A DNA stretch of 60,365 nt from CAXBPY01 sp003455275 (GCA_963977675.1 CAXBPY010000013.1:1-60365); one strand, 5' to 3'; shown: positions 26,246 to 35,236, counted from the stretch's first letter. Numbers and translations are program-made. Notes: generated by a model not told the origin, from the letters alone.

Positions 26246-26674
26246 ATGGCGCGACATAAAATAAAAATTGAAATTGCTTCCATTCAGGATTATGGAATTC
26301 ATTGTTTCGTTCAGGTAAAAGTGAATGGATATGCGGCTCGCCTGTTGATTGATACCGGCGCTTCCAAAACTGTTTTCGCTAAACATTTTATCCGTGAACA
26401 TATGAACGAGCTATACACTAAGAAGTCAGAACAGATGACAACGGGGCTTGGCAGCAACAATATTGAAAGCGAAGAGGCAATTATCCCTTTACTTAAAATC
26501 GGTAAGCTCAAAGTAAAAAATTATCACGCTCACATACTCGATCTTTCTCAGGTAAATGAAACTTATTCCCAAGTGGACCTTCCGGGAATTGACGGAGTAA
26601 TTGGTTGTGATTTATTATTAGAACACAAAGCCACGCTTAATTTCAAGAAGCGTGTTTTAATAATGAACGAATAA
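26246..26674 (+). CDS. retropepsin-like aspartyl protease family protein
   Basis: A 142-residue single-domain protein of clan AA. The active-site motif is LLIDTGASKTVF with D36. A hydrophobic-hydrophobic-Gly-type motif follows later (GVIGCDLLLEHKATLNF). Retropepsin-like proteins act as dimers, each chain giving one Asp. There is no signal peptide, so it is probably cytosolic. The substrate is unknown. It is flanked by the heptad repeat block and a bidirectional terminator, so it is likely monocistronic. Confidence 0.85.
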   Translation: MARHKIKIEIASIQDYGIHCFVQVKVNGYAARLLIDTGASKTVFAKHFIREHMNELYTKKSEQMTTGLGSNNIESEEAIIPLLKIGKLKVKNYHAHILDLSQVNETYSQVDLPGIDGVIGCDLLLEHKATLNFKKRVLIMNE

Positions 26675-26679
26675 AAAAA

Positions 26680-26709
26680 AATCCTGTCGTGAAAATTCAC
26701 AACAGGATT
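26680..26709. terminator. bidirectional Rho-independent terminator
   Basis: AATCCTGT (26680-26687) pairs with ACAGGATT (26702-26709), with an inner GTGAA/TTCAC stem. It is flanked by an A run on the left and a T run on the right, and it separates the convergent protease and HMA genes. Confidence 0.85.
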
Positions 26710-26744
26710 TTTATCCTGAATCGGATATTCCTATCTAAAAATTC

Positions 26745-27104
26745 TTAATCGTGTCCTCCCTTTTTACAGCAAGCAGGAAGATTTTGATATGCTGTTGCAT
26801 CTGCTTTTACATCATCAGCATCATAACCTGCTTTGCTGATTGCAGTTTTTATCTCGGCAACAGAAACTTTTGTTGAGTCATAAGTCACTGTCACTTTTTT
26901 ATCTTTCAGATTAAGTTTTGCATTGCTAACTCCTTTTAGTTCAAGAAGAGCCGATTCGATTCTCGATTTACACTCTCCGCAAATAGCAGAAGTTTGAATT
27001 ACCACGGTTTCCTTTCCTCCAAAAATATTTTTAGCAAAAGATTGGTTCTTCATTACAACAATAAAAATCATTGAGAGAAGAATTAAGATTGATTTATTTT
27101 TCAT
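26745..27104 (-). CDS. exported heavy-metal-associated (HMA) domain protein
   Basis: A 119-residue protein with a signal peptide (about 1-24, MIFIVVMKNQSFA). An HMA fold from about 33 to 100 has the metal-binding C42-G-E-C45 in place of the usual MxCxxC, and VTVTYDSTKVSVAEIKTAI and AGYDAD later. The C-terminus PACCKKGGHD adds a second thiol pair, C112-C113, and a His. Unlike cytosolic CopZ chaperones, this one is exported. It lies 27 bp after the TonB receptor gene on the same strand, suggesting that the two share a metal (copper, zinc or mercury cannot be told apart). Confidence 0.88.
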   Translation of the reverse strand: MKNKSILILLSMIFIVVMKNQSFAKNIFGGKETVVIQTSAICGECKSRIESALLELKGVSNAKLNLKDKKVTVTYDSTKVSVAEIKTAISKAGYDADDVKADATAYQNLPACCKKGGHD

Positions 27105-27131
27105 TGAATTGAATTTTTATTTTTTTAATTA

Positions 27132-29393
27132 TTATTTAACTGCAAATCTAATTCCAAGATAAAACATCCTGCCGGTCAGCGGGCCCCAGACAAGAGAAGA
27201 ATCAAAATAATCACTGTATGGATTTTCTGCTGATATGATGGATTGTTTTTGAATAAAGTTTGTCAGATTTTCTGAGCCAACATACCATTCCCATTTTTTC
27301 CATTTGTAATTTACCTGTGCTAGCACTCTGAAGTAAGAAGGCGAAGTTTCGCTGAACTGAAATTCCTCAGGATTTGAAAATGTATTTGGAATCCGCTGCT
27401 CTCCTACCCATTGAACAGTCGCATCAAATTTCCAGTGAATGTTTGGTTCATAAGAAGTATTAAACAATGCGCGATGTAATGGTGTCAAAGCTTTTTGCAT
27501 CAATACTCCATGAAGAGTTTGTTGTGCATTATTGTATTTGTACGAGAGCCGGACTTCAAATTCACGCGCAACAAAAAAATTGAACGATGCCTGAATGCTA
27601 TTTGCATATGACTGCCCGCTGAGGTTTCCAATTAAAACTTGCTGAGGAGAAAAATCATAATCCACCACAATCTGGTTTTCAAACTGTGTTCGGTAAACAT
27701 CGAGGCTGAAATTTGCTTCGCGTTCATTGAGGTAAAAATTCTGCGTAAGGTTCGCTCCGAAATTCCATGCAATTTCATGAGTCATCTCTTTTGAAAAAAC
27801 TATTTCACGAGAGGTTGCCATGATGGCGGGGTTCTCGGCAAACACATTCGAATAGCGAAATCCTCTTCCGCCCGAAGCTCGAAAGGTTGTGTTTTTCGTC
27901 CAGTTCCATCTGATATGAAGGCGTGGAGTAAATTCTATATGCTGTTCATCATCATCTGCACGAATTCCAATTACTGCCGAGAAATTTTTTAAATCATCAT
28001 AAGTGTATTCAGCAAATGCACCGGGAATATTTATTGTGTAACCGGAAAGCAAAGTGTCGTTATCAGAGGTAGAAACTAACTGTTCATGCGAATCATCAAA
28101 AAGATAACTCAGACCTGCACGATACTTATGTTTTGTATTTCCGAGAATGGATTGCCAGATAAGATTTGCATAAAGCGATTGCTCACTACCGCTGTAATTA
28201 TTCAAACCAAAATTTCCATCCTGCTGATGATTTATTCCTGAAAGTTGTATTCCGAGTGACTGATATTCCTTAGTTGGATTGTAGCTAGTTTTATAAAACG
28301 CTTCTTCGCGCAACACTTTCAAATTAGTGAGGTACGGAGGAAGCGTGTCATTATGAAAATGCTTTCCGATTTGACCGCCATTTCTTTCATCATAAATAAA
28401 TTTTGCGCCAAACATTCCTTCGAAATGTTTTCCCAAGGAATATTTCCAGCGATTAAAAACCTGCGCTTGCTTGAACTCCGGCATGTCTACAAACCCATCA
28501 CCATTTGCATCGTGTGTTTTTTGCATTCCGCTTCCGCTTGCAAATAACATTGTGCTTACTTTTTTATTGAAGCGATGTGCATACTGAAGATTCAGTTCTC
28601 CCCTGCCCTCATTGTTTCCGTAAGCATTTACAAAAAACTTTTCTGCTGTCTCCGGTTTTTTCAATTCAACATTTATCTGACCGGTTATACTTTCAAAACC
28701 ATTTGCAACACTTCCGGTTCCTTTATTAAGCTGAATACTTTCGACCCAGGATCCGGGTATCCAGTTGAATCCATTATTTATGGCAAGACCTCGAACAGTT
28801 GGCAACACATCCGTCATTGTCTGCACATAAATTCCGGAGAGGCCAAGCAGTTGAATTTTTTTTGCTCCGGTAACTGCATCTGTGAATGACACATCAACAG
28901 TTGGATTCGATTCAAAACTTTCGGCAAGATTGCAACATGCATTTTTCCGGAGTTCATTCGAAGTAAGAACCTCCGTCTTCACGGGATTCATAGTGCTGAT
29001 GTATGAGTCACCTTTCTTTCCTGTGATGGTAACATCATTCAGTTGAATGTTTTTCTTCAGAACAACTTTAATTGATTCATTCAAGGAAGTAATTGTATCC
29101 GGTTTGTATCCGACATAAGTAATGACAAGTGAAGTTGCATTGCCCGGACCATGTAAATGAAAACTTCCGTTTGCATCGGTAATTGCGGCAATGGTTGTTC
29201 CCGGAAAGAAAACATTTGCTCCTTCGAGCGGCATTTCCTTTCCTTCGCTGTTCAGTTCCACAACTGTGCCTTCAACATGTTGTGCATGTGTAATTGATAT
29301 GGTACTGATGATCATTATCAGTACACTGATTATTTTCTTTCCCGCTTTGCGGGAATTCACAATTAAAAATTGACAAATTGAAAAGTTCAACAT
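27132..29393 (-). CDS. TonB-dependent receptor, HMA-linked (probable metal transporter)
   Basis: Up to 753 residues. A signal peptide (AGKKIISVLIMIISTISITHAQ) is followed by a CarboxypepD-regulatory-like domain (about 40-115). A plug domain carries an unusual vicinal cysteine pair C153-C154 in NACCNLAESFESNP, and a 22-strand-type barrel ends GRMFYLGIRFAVK. It imports a ligand across the outer membrane using TonB energy. The start is uncertain: the ATG at 29393 gives 14 odd residues from a heptad-repeat-like DNA stretch (29355-29375). A GTG at 29360 or the ATG at 29315 would also give a signal peptide. Its neighbours, an exported HMA protein and a Cys-rich protein, point to metal transport. 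Confidence 0.85.
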   Translation of the reverse strand: MLNFSICQFLIVNSRKAGKKIISVLIMIISTISITHAQHVEGTVVELNSEGKEMPLEGANVFFPGTTIAAITDANGSFHLHGPGNATSLVITYVGYKPDTITSLNESIKVVLKKNIQLNDVTITGKKGDSYISTMNPVKTEVLTSNELRKNACCNLAESFESNPTVDVSFTDAVTGAKKIQLLGLSGIYVQTMTDVLPTVRGLAINNGFNWIPGSWVESIQLNKGTGSVANGFESITGQINVELKKPETAEKFFVNAYGNNEGRGELNLQYAHRFNKKVSTMLFASGSGMQKTHDANGDGFVDMPEFKQAQVFNRWKYSLGKHFEGMFGAKFIYDERNGGQIGKHFHNDTLPPYLTNLKVLREEAFYKTSYNPTKEYQSLGIQLSGINHQQDGNFGLNNYSGSEQSLYANLIWQSILGNTKHKYRAGLSYLFDDSHEQLVSTSDNDTLLSGYTINIPGAFAEYTYDDLKNFSAVIGIRADDDEQHIEFTPRLHIRWNWTKNTTFRASGGRGFRYSNVFAENPAIMATSREIVFSKEMTHEIAWNFGANLTQNFYLNEREANFSLDVYRTQFENQIVVDYDFSPQQVLIGNLSGQSYANSIQASFNFFVAREFEVRLSYKYNNAQQTLHGVLMQKALTPLHRALFNTSYEPNIHWKFDATVQWVGEQRIPNTFSNPEEFQFSETSPSYFRVLAQVNYKWKKWEWYVGSENLTNFIQKQSIISAENPYSDYFDSSLVWGPLTGRMFYLGIRFAVK

Positions 29394-29450
29394 TAAAAAA
29401 TTATTTGAGTTAACAATTGTGCGAATAGATAATTCACACTTGAATGAGAT

Positions 29451-29464
29451 TCCGGTTTACCGGA
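29451..29464. promoter_or_regulatory. perfect palindrome, possible operator or mRNA hairpin
   Basis: TCCGGT-TT-ACCGGA lies in the 85-bp gap between the HYC_CC_PP-like gene and the TonB receptor gene. It could be a regulator-binding site or a short mRNA hairpin that uncouples the two genes. It is not followed by a U-tract on the minus strand. Confidence 0.35.
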
Positions 29465-29478
29465 TCAAATTCATAAAC

Positions 29479-29847
29479 TCAAATTCTGAAGACCTGTAAA
29501 TAAGATTGTCCGCAAACATTTGGCGGAGGATACTTTTCGACGAAAAAATTTTCTTCAAAATGAATCAATTCAACAGAAATATATTGTGATTGATTCAAAA
29601 ATATTTTTATTGGACTAAAAGATTCTTCAGTTTTATTCTGAAGAGAAGTGTAATCAGCGTTTAGCTTTTGATACTTGATAGTTGTGGTGCAGCATCCGCA
29701 ATCGTCTTTCCCGGTGCATGTCATTCGCTTGCATTTTTCTAAATTGCACTCGTGTTGCGTAATGCTCACACCGGTAGTAGCGATACAGAAGAGAAGAAGA
29801 AAAAAAAGGTTAAGAATTTTTTTCTGCACGGAGCAAATGTATTTCAT
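29479..29847 (-). CDS. HYC_CC_PP-like cysteine-rich envelope protein
   Basis: A 122-residue protein with an N-terminal hydrophobic signal or anchor (ILNLFFLLLFCIATTGVSI). H32-E-C34, C39, C44, C50 and the pair C52-C53 follow, with PPP near the C-terminus (KYPPPNVC). This pattern resembles the Bacteroidota family named HYC_CC_PP for those motifs, with HEC replacing HYC. The function is unknown, but such proteins are often found near metal-related TonB receptors. It starts 9 bp after the AlkD-like stop codon, so it is probably in the same operon. Confidence 0.65.
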   Translation of the reverse strand: MKYICSVQKKILNLFFLLLFCIATTGVSITQHECNLEKCKRMTCTGKDDCGCCTTTIKYQKLNADYTSLQNKTEESFSPIKIFLNQSQYISVELIHFEENFFVEKYPPPNVCGQSYLQVFRI

Positions 29848-29856
29848 GAAAAATAT

Positions 29857-30432
29857 CTAACGCACTTTCTTCATATTTCTGGTAATCCATTCCACAGCCT
29901 TCTTCACATAATATTCATCATCCTTCTTTACAATATTGAGCAAAGATTGAATTTGATTATGCGCAGAATGATCTTTTGTAAAATCTTCAACCAGAACTAA
30001 GGCCAGTCTGCGTTCCCAAAGATTTTTTGACTGAATTAATTTTTTGCTTAACCGAAAAATTTCTTCACGCAGAATCTTGTTGCTGTTCTTCAGCGATTGC
30101 ATTCCAACAGTATCGCAGGTTGCCCAGTCAGAAATGTCTTTTGAAATACTCTTTACCCATTTTAATTTTTCAGCTGCCTCCTTTTTTGAAATCTCACGAA
30201 CCAGTTTTGCGGCCAGTAACCGCTCTTCATAAGCGCCGGATTTCCATACCAGGTTCACTAATTCCCACCCAAGCGATTTATAGTTCTTAGCTAAATCATT
30301 GAGCACCGGATTTTTTACTCCATAAATTTTCTGAGAGCCGGGTACAAATTTTTGTATAGCTGTTTTGTGACTTTCCGATGAATTCGATTTTAGTTCTGCC
30401 TGAATTTTTTTTAGCGCTTCCAGTGTTGTCAT
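29857..30432 (-). CDS. DNA alkylation repair protein (AlkD-like HEAT-repeat fold)
   Basis: About 191 residues, all helical. The family motif KVFG/KIYGVKNPVLNDLAK is near the N-terminus, and WERRLALVLVEDF and YYVKKAVEWITRN occur later. These fit the AlkD/AlkC-like glycosylase superfamily, which excises alkylated bases, although many members have unproven activity. The start is taken as the ATG at 30432 (MTTLEALKK); the ATG at 30459 would add nine residues. It heads the minus-strand cluster containing the Cys-rich, TonB receptor and HMA genes; the link is probably only transcriptional. Confidence 0.8.
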   Translation of the reverse strand: MTTLEALKKIQAELKSNSSESHKTAIQKFVPGSQKIYGVKNPVLNDLAKNYKSLGWELVNLVWKSGAYEERLLAAKLVREISKKEAAEKLKWVKSISKDISDWATCDTVGMQSLKNSNKILREEIFRLSKKLIQSKNLWERRLALVLVEDFTKDHSAHNQIQSLLNIVKKDDEYYVKKAVEWITRNMKKVR

Positions 30433-30519
30433 GCTGACAAATCTAGATTCTGTGGTCATTCGTTATTCAAGGTGTTGCCAACCTAAAATTCCGTTTCTTT
30501 TCTTCAAGTATCATGAAAT

Positions 30520-30527
30520 TACATTTG
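30520..30527 (+). promoter_or_regulatory. -7 promoter element for RemB/Wzi-like gene
   Basis: TACATTTG matches TAnnTTTG exactly and lies 19 bp before the start codon. An imperfect TTTC is at 30494-30497. Confidence 0.6.
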
Positions 30528-30546
30528 CAACGAAATAAAAACCCGA

Positions 30547-32232
30547 ATGAAAAAAGCTATTCAGTTTTCGATCATACTAATTTTTCAAGTTTCATTATTC
30601 AACTTCCATCTTTCAGTAGCTCAAACCACATTTGTTCCGCTTAATACGGACACTTATCATTATGCTGATCGCCTTGAAATAAAATCAGGTCATTTTCTCT
30701 CGGGCATTCATACTTCTATAAAACCTTATCGTCGTGATTATATCATGAATGCAATTGATCAGTTTGATACAATTTATCCTTCAGTTCGATTCACTCACAC
30801 TGATGGAGGAATTCTTGAATACCTCGACAACGACAACAGCGAATACAACCTGAGCGACACCATTCTGAGCAACAAACCGATTTATTATTTCTATCGCACC
30901 AAGGCAGATTTCTATTCTGTGCAAAACGAAGATTTCATGCTACGCATAAATCCTGTAATTTATTTCAGTTCAGGAACAGACACCTTCTCAAACGACGGCA
31001 GAAGATTCATAAACACGCGCGGCGTCGATGCACGCGGATGGATTGCACAGAAAGTGGGATTCTACATTTACATTGGAGAAAACCAGGCGCGCTATCCGAA
31101 GTATGCACAGAACTTCACTAAGTATTTAGATGCAGTTCCCGGGGAGGGCTACTACAAAGATTTTAAAACAAACGGAGTCGACTTTCTCACGACAAGAGGC
31201 TACATCAATTTCACTGCGGCTAAATACATCAACTTCACTTTCGGGCGCGATAAGAATTTTATCGGCAATGGTTATCGCAGTTTGCAGCTTTCAGATTTCA
31301 GCGAAGATTATCTATTCCTGAAACTTTCTACACAGGTTTGGAAATTGAACTACACCAACATTTTCGCTGACCTTACATCTGATTTCATTCGCGGAGGCGA
31401 CCGGTTGCTCCCGAAAAAATATGCTGCCTTCCATCACCTGAGTTTGAATGTAACTCGATTTATGAATGTGGGTTTGTTTGAGAGTGTGGTCTTCCATCGA
31501 AAAGACTATTTCGAGTTTCAATACCTGATACCAGTAATTTTTTATCGCGGCGTGGAACAGGGACTCGGCAGCCCGGACAATGCGTTCATTGGTGCTGATG
31601 CGAAGATCAATTTCCTTCGTGCGTTTTCTATTTATGGTCAGCTTACGATTGATGATTTGAATTTCGGTGCGCTGAAGGGCGGCGATGGATATTGGGCTAC
31701 AAAATTTGGTGGTCAACTTGGATTTAAATATGTGGATGCATTTACTATAGAGAACCTCGATCTTCAACTCGAAAGCAATTGGGTGCGCCCCTACACATAC
31801 ACACACTACGACAGCATTGCAGATTACACGCACTACAATCAGCCGCTTGCTCATCCGCTCGGAGCGAACTTCAATGAGATTCTTGGAATTGCACGATACC
31901 AGCCAACACGAAATTTTTGGATAACGGTGAAATGGTTTGATACATGGATCGGGCTTGATAGCACAGGCACTAACTTCGGTTCTGATATTCGAATCATCGG
32001 TACGGAGAACACTGTTGATTCCGTTTACAATAATCAAATCGGGCAGGGAGTGCAGACACATATTCAGCAGGGCGAACTGCAATTCACCTGGATGGCGAAA
32101 CACAATTTCTACATTGATGCAGGAGTAAACTATCGTGTTGCCAACTCAAAGGTCAATCGCTATGACGAAGGTGTTCTATATTGGTATGCATCTCTTCGGT
32201 TGGGTATTCCTTCGAAGTGGCTGGAGTTTTAG
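30547..32232 (+). CDS. outer-membrane beta-barrel protein, RemB/Wzi-like
   Basis: A 561-residue protein with a signal peptide ending LSVAQ (about 1-26). The rest has alternating aromatic beta-strand patterns and the motif NFTFGRDKNFIGNGYRSL, followed by QLSDFSEDYLFLKL. I recognise this pattern from the gliding-motility RemB family and the capsule-assembly Wzi family; the two are hard to separate by eye. The role is probably surface adhesion, motility or polysaccharide display. It is preceded by a -7 element and followed by a perfect hairpin that uses its last stop-codon base. Confidence 0.65.
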   Translation: MKKAIQFSIILIFQVSLFNFHLSVAQTTFVPLNTDTYHYADRLEIKSGHFLSGIHTSIKPYRRDYIMNAIDQFDTIYPSVRFTHTDGGILEYLDNDNSEYNLSDTILSNKPIYYFYRTKADFYSVQNEDFMLRINPVIYFSSGTDTFSNDGRRFINTRGVDARGWIAQKVGFYIYIGENQARYPKYAQNFTKYLDAVPGEGYYKDFKTNGVDFLTTRGYINFTAAKYINFTFGRDKNFIGNGYRSLQLSDFSEDYLFLKLSTQVWKLNYTNIFADLTSDFIRGGDRLLPKKYAAFHHLSLNVTRFMNVGLFESVVFHRKDYFEFQYLIPVIFYRGVEQGLGSPDNAFIGADAKINFLRAFSIYGQLTIDDLNFGALKGGDGYWATKFGGQLGFKYVDAFTIENLDLQLESNWVRPYTYTHYDSIADYTHYNQPLAHPLGANFNEILGIARYQPTRNFWITVKWFDTWIGLDSTGTNFGSDIRIIGTENTVDSVYNNQIGQGVQTHIQQGELQFTWMAKHNFYIDAGVNYRVANSKVNRYDEGVLYWYASLRLGIPSKWLEF

Positions 32233-32255
32233 TTGTTGGTCGGGAGACCAACAAC
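32232..32255. repeat. perfect 10-bp hairpin between outer-membrane genes
   Basis: GTTGTTGGTC (32232-32241) pairs with GACCAACAAC (32246-32255) around a GGGA loop. No U-tract follows. It overlaps the last base of the RemB/Wzi-like stop codon and precedes a TonB receptor gene. It could be an mRNA processing or stability element, or one copy of a REP-like interspersed repeat. Confidence 0.6.
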
Positions 32256-32335
32256 GGAATGAAAAAAATCCTTCACTTCAATTTCACATTCATAATTTCT
32301 TCCGAAATATTTTCAGCAATTACATTCGTCCGCTG

Positions 32336-35188
32336 ATGAAGAGCTTGCTTCTCGCCATTCACCTTTCACTATTCACTTGTGTTGCATTTGCCCAGCAAAA
32401 AATGGCAACACTCAGCGGCGTGGTTACTGATAAAGCAGACAAGAGCGGACTTATTGGTGTCACAGTTTCGCTGCGCGGAACCACGCTCGGCGCATTCACT
32501 GATATAGATGGCAATTACAAGCTCACCAATATTCCGGCAGGTAATTACATCGCAGAATTCACTTACATAGGTTATGAAAAAATTGTAGTAACAGATGTGA
32601 AACTCATAGGCGGCGAAGAAAAAAAAATTGATGTGCAGATGGGCGCCAGCGCTCACACATTTGAGGATGCAGTAGTGATCATAGGAGAAAAGCCATTGGT
32701 GGATGTAGAAGACGCAAAGAGCACGCAACAAATCGGGAAGGACCAAATTGATAACGCGCCATCGCGACCTATCCAGGGAATCATTAATAGTTCGCAGGGG
32801 GTCGTGCAGAATGCAGATGGAGTGCATATCCGGGGCGGCAGAACTTACGAGACCGGATTTTTTATTGATGATGTGAGTGCGTCAGATCCACTTGCCGGAA
32901 CGGGTTTCGGAATTGACCTCGGCAGCAATGCAATTGAAGATGTGGAAGTGAGCACCAGTAGTTCATCAGTTGAATATGGAAATTCTACTGCGGGTGTGGT
33001 GAATGCAAAATCAAAATCAGGCGGCGACAAATTCTCACTCAACTTTTCACACAAGCGCGACAACTTCGGATTCAACAGCGATTGGAATTCTGTGTTCAAC
33101 AATTCAGTATATGAATTGGGAATGGGTGGTCCGTTTAAAATGAAGAAGGAAGCAAAACCCAAACTAAAATATTTCACTTCATTCAAATTCAATTTCACTG
33201 ATAATTATTTTGGAAGTGTTGCTTCGCAGGTTGTTTCTTCTTTGTATCCTGACAGTGCATGGAGTCCGTATGAAGACAATCGCTGGGCAGGCATGTTAAA
33301 GTTGAATTATGATTTTACTTCTACCAGAAAACTTTCATTCACTTACCTGAAGAGCATCACCATCAACCAGGATTTTAATATGCTTCGCATCACCGGGAAT
33401 GATGTAGGTTTCACACCCGGGTATCAATTTTCGTTCGCACTGCAACCTGATAATGCGAACACATACACTCACGACACTAATCTTGAAAGCGTGGTTTGGA
33501 GCAATACACCAAAACCAAGTTTCTCATATAAAATTTCTGCATCGCGGCTCTTCGTTCACCTGCGTGCCGATGCGAATGGCAGAGATTGGCGTCCGGATCA
33601 AGTGAACAGCGAATTCGATCCGCAAAGCATTGTCACTTTTCCTACAACATATTTTAATGCAGGCGACAGCATTGTTTTCGTAATGCCCGGTCCCGGTTTG
33701 TATAACAATGATGGAATTGCTACTCTGTGGCATGATCACTATGTAGAAGAATACACTTTGAAATCTTCTGCAACTTTCTATTCAAAAAATTCTGCAAACC
33801 GTTTTTATGCAGGTGGCGAATTCAAGCGAAGAGAAATGCAGTGGATTGATATTACCCGCCCGTGGATTGGGGCGCCTATTCAGTTGCCCGATGGCAGTTA
33901 CACGCAATCTTTTCGTCTTGGTGATTTAAGTGATGCATGGCATGTAGTTCCGGTGCGCGGTGCATTTTATGTTTCAGACAAGTACAAGTATCACGGACTG
34001 ATTGCGGACATTGGTTTACGCTATGAATATTGGTTTGCCGGAAAATTTGTTGACGATGCAATCGCAAATCCAGATGCACTGATAGCTGACGAAATCCGAA
34101 GTGAATATTTAAAACACACGGTAAGCATTTTTGGAAGCAGAATGAAGATGAGGTTGCTTCCGAAACTTGCTGCAAGTTTTCCGATAAAAGAAAACCAGGT
34201 GATGTATTTCAACTATGGCCACAGCATGGTGGAGCCACATCCTTCTTATATCTACACCGGTCTCGATCCTTTTTATGCTGACCGTTCCACACTTAGTCGC
34301 GTAGGCAATCCTGATTTAAACCCAGAAGTAGATATCAGTTATGAGTTGGGGCTGAAATCGCAAATTACAAATAATGATGCTCTGAATGTTGCCGCTTATT
34401 GGAAAGACAAATATGATTTCATTACCAGCAGCACAATCTTTTTGACGGACCAAACGGGAAGAGAAGTATCAAAAACCATTCGTATCAACTCAGATTATGC
34501 CCGCGTTCGCGGTTTGGAAATTGCATATGTTAAGCGAATCGGGAAATGGTTTAATGGCCAGTTAAGCGTTTCTTATTCTTCCGCTACAGGTCAGAGTTCA
34601 TCTGCATCTCAGAGTTTGGAACAAATTCTTGCAACAGGAAATTCAGTAAGCACAAAGGAAACTCCGCTTGCGTGGGATTCGCCACTTGATGCAAAAGGGT
34701 TCGCCATTTTCACAGTGAATAAAAAAGAGACAGGACTCTTTCATTCCAAGTTGCTGAATCAATTCAATTTTTATACTGAAGCAATTTATCGAACAGGAAA
34801 AAGATATACACCCTACCTCTTCAAAGGGTATGAGACAAACAGTGGCAGACCGATATGGGAAGCAGACGGAAATCCTGATCATCAATATCAAAAACTTTCT
34901 TCAGGTTCTTTCTGGCTGAATGCAACTATTCGAAAATGGATTGATTTAAAAAAAGTTGACATCAGTTTTTCTCTCGAAGTCACTAACATTTTGAATACAA
35001 GGAATACACTAATCGTTAATCCCGTAACAGGAACAGCATATCAGTATGGTGATGAGGTCCCCACTGACTGGCGCGATCCAGTTTATTTAGATCCTCGGGA
35101 TTATAGAAGCTACAATACACCACCTGATAATCCTGCGCGCTATGATTCTCCGAGGCATTTTCTGTTGGGGCTAATGTTGAAATTCTGA
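32336..35188 (+). CDS. TonB-dependent receptor with CarboxypepD-regulatory-like domain
   Basis: About 950 residues. A signal peptide (SLLLAIHLSLFTCVAFAQ) is followed by a CarboxypepD-regulatory-like domain (ATLSGVVTDKADKSGLIGVT). A plug domain (about 130-235) contains STQQIGKDQIDNAPSRP, DGVHIRGGR and VEYGNSTAGVVN. The barrel ends PRHFLLGLMLKF. The start is the ATG at 32336: the longer frame beginning at 32135 overlaps the upstream gene by 98 bp and delays the signal peptide by 67 residues. There is no SusD neighbour, so the ligand is not obviously a polysaccharide. It is followed by a UUCG-loop terminator. Confidence 0.9.
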   Translation: MKSLLLAIHLSLFTCVAFAQQKMATLSGVVTDKADKSGLIGVTVSLRGTTLGAFTDIDGNYKLTNIPAGNYIAEFTYIGYEKIVVTDVKLIGGEEKKIDVQMGASAHTFEDAVVIIGEKPLVDVEDAKSTQQIGKDQIDNAPSRPIQGIINSSQGVVQNADGVHIRGGRTYETGFFIDDVSASDPLAGTGFGIDLGSNAIEDVEVSTSSSSVEYGNSTAGVVNAKSKSGGDKFSLNFSHKRDNFGFNSDWNSVFNNSVYELGMGGPFKMKKEAKPKLKYFTSFKFNFTDNYFGSVASQVVSSLYPDSAWSPYEDNRWAGMLKLNYDFTSTRKLSFTYLKSITINQDFNMLRITGNDVGFTPGYQFSFALQPDNANTYTHDTNLESVVWSNTPKPSFSYKISASRLFVHLRADANGRDWRPDQVNSEFDPQSIVTFPTTYFNAGDSIVFVMPGPGLYNNDGIATLWHDHYVEEYTLKSSATFYSKNSANRFYAGGEFKRREMQWIDITRPWIGAPIQLPDGSYTQSFRLGDLSDAWHVVPVRGAFYVSDKYKYHGLIADIGLRYEYWFAGKFVDDAIANPDALIADEIRSEYLKHTVSIFGSRMKMRLLPKLAASFPIKENQVMYFNYGHSMVEPHPSYIYTGLDPFYADRSTLSRVGNPDLNPEVDISYELGLKSQITNNDALNVAAYWKDKYDFITSSTIFLTDQTGREVSKTIRINSDYARVRGLEIAYVKRIGKWFNGQLSVSYSSATGQSSSASQSLEQILATGNSVSTKETPLAWDSPLDAKGFAIFTVNKKETGLFHSKLLNQFNFYTEAIYRTGKRYTPYLFKGYETNSGRPIWEADGNPDHQYQKLSSGSFWLNATIRKWIDLKKVDISFSLEVTNILNTRNTLIVNPVTGTAYQYGDEVPTDWRDPVYLDPRDYRSYNTPPDNPARYDSPRHFLLGLMLKF

Positions 35189-35236
35189 CCGATATTCTAT
35201 TCAACAACTCATTCAATCAACTGATCCTGCTTATCG

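Noticed and set aside
31312..32103. 263-codon open frame antisense to the RemB/Wzi-like gene
   Set aside because: It is a shadow of a real gene: the composition is unlike that of its neighbours and there is no domain, start context or signal peptide.
32135..32335. 67-residue extension of the TonB receptor frame
   Set aside because: It overlaps the upstream outer-membrane gene and precedes a good signal peptide that begins at the ATG at 32336.
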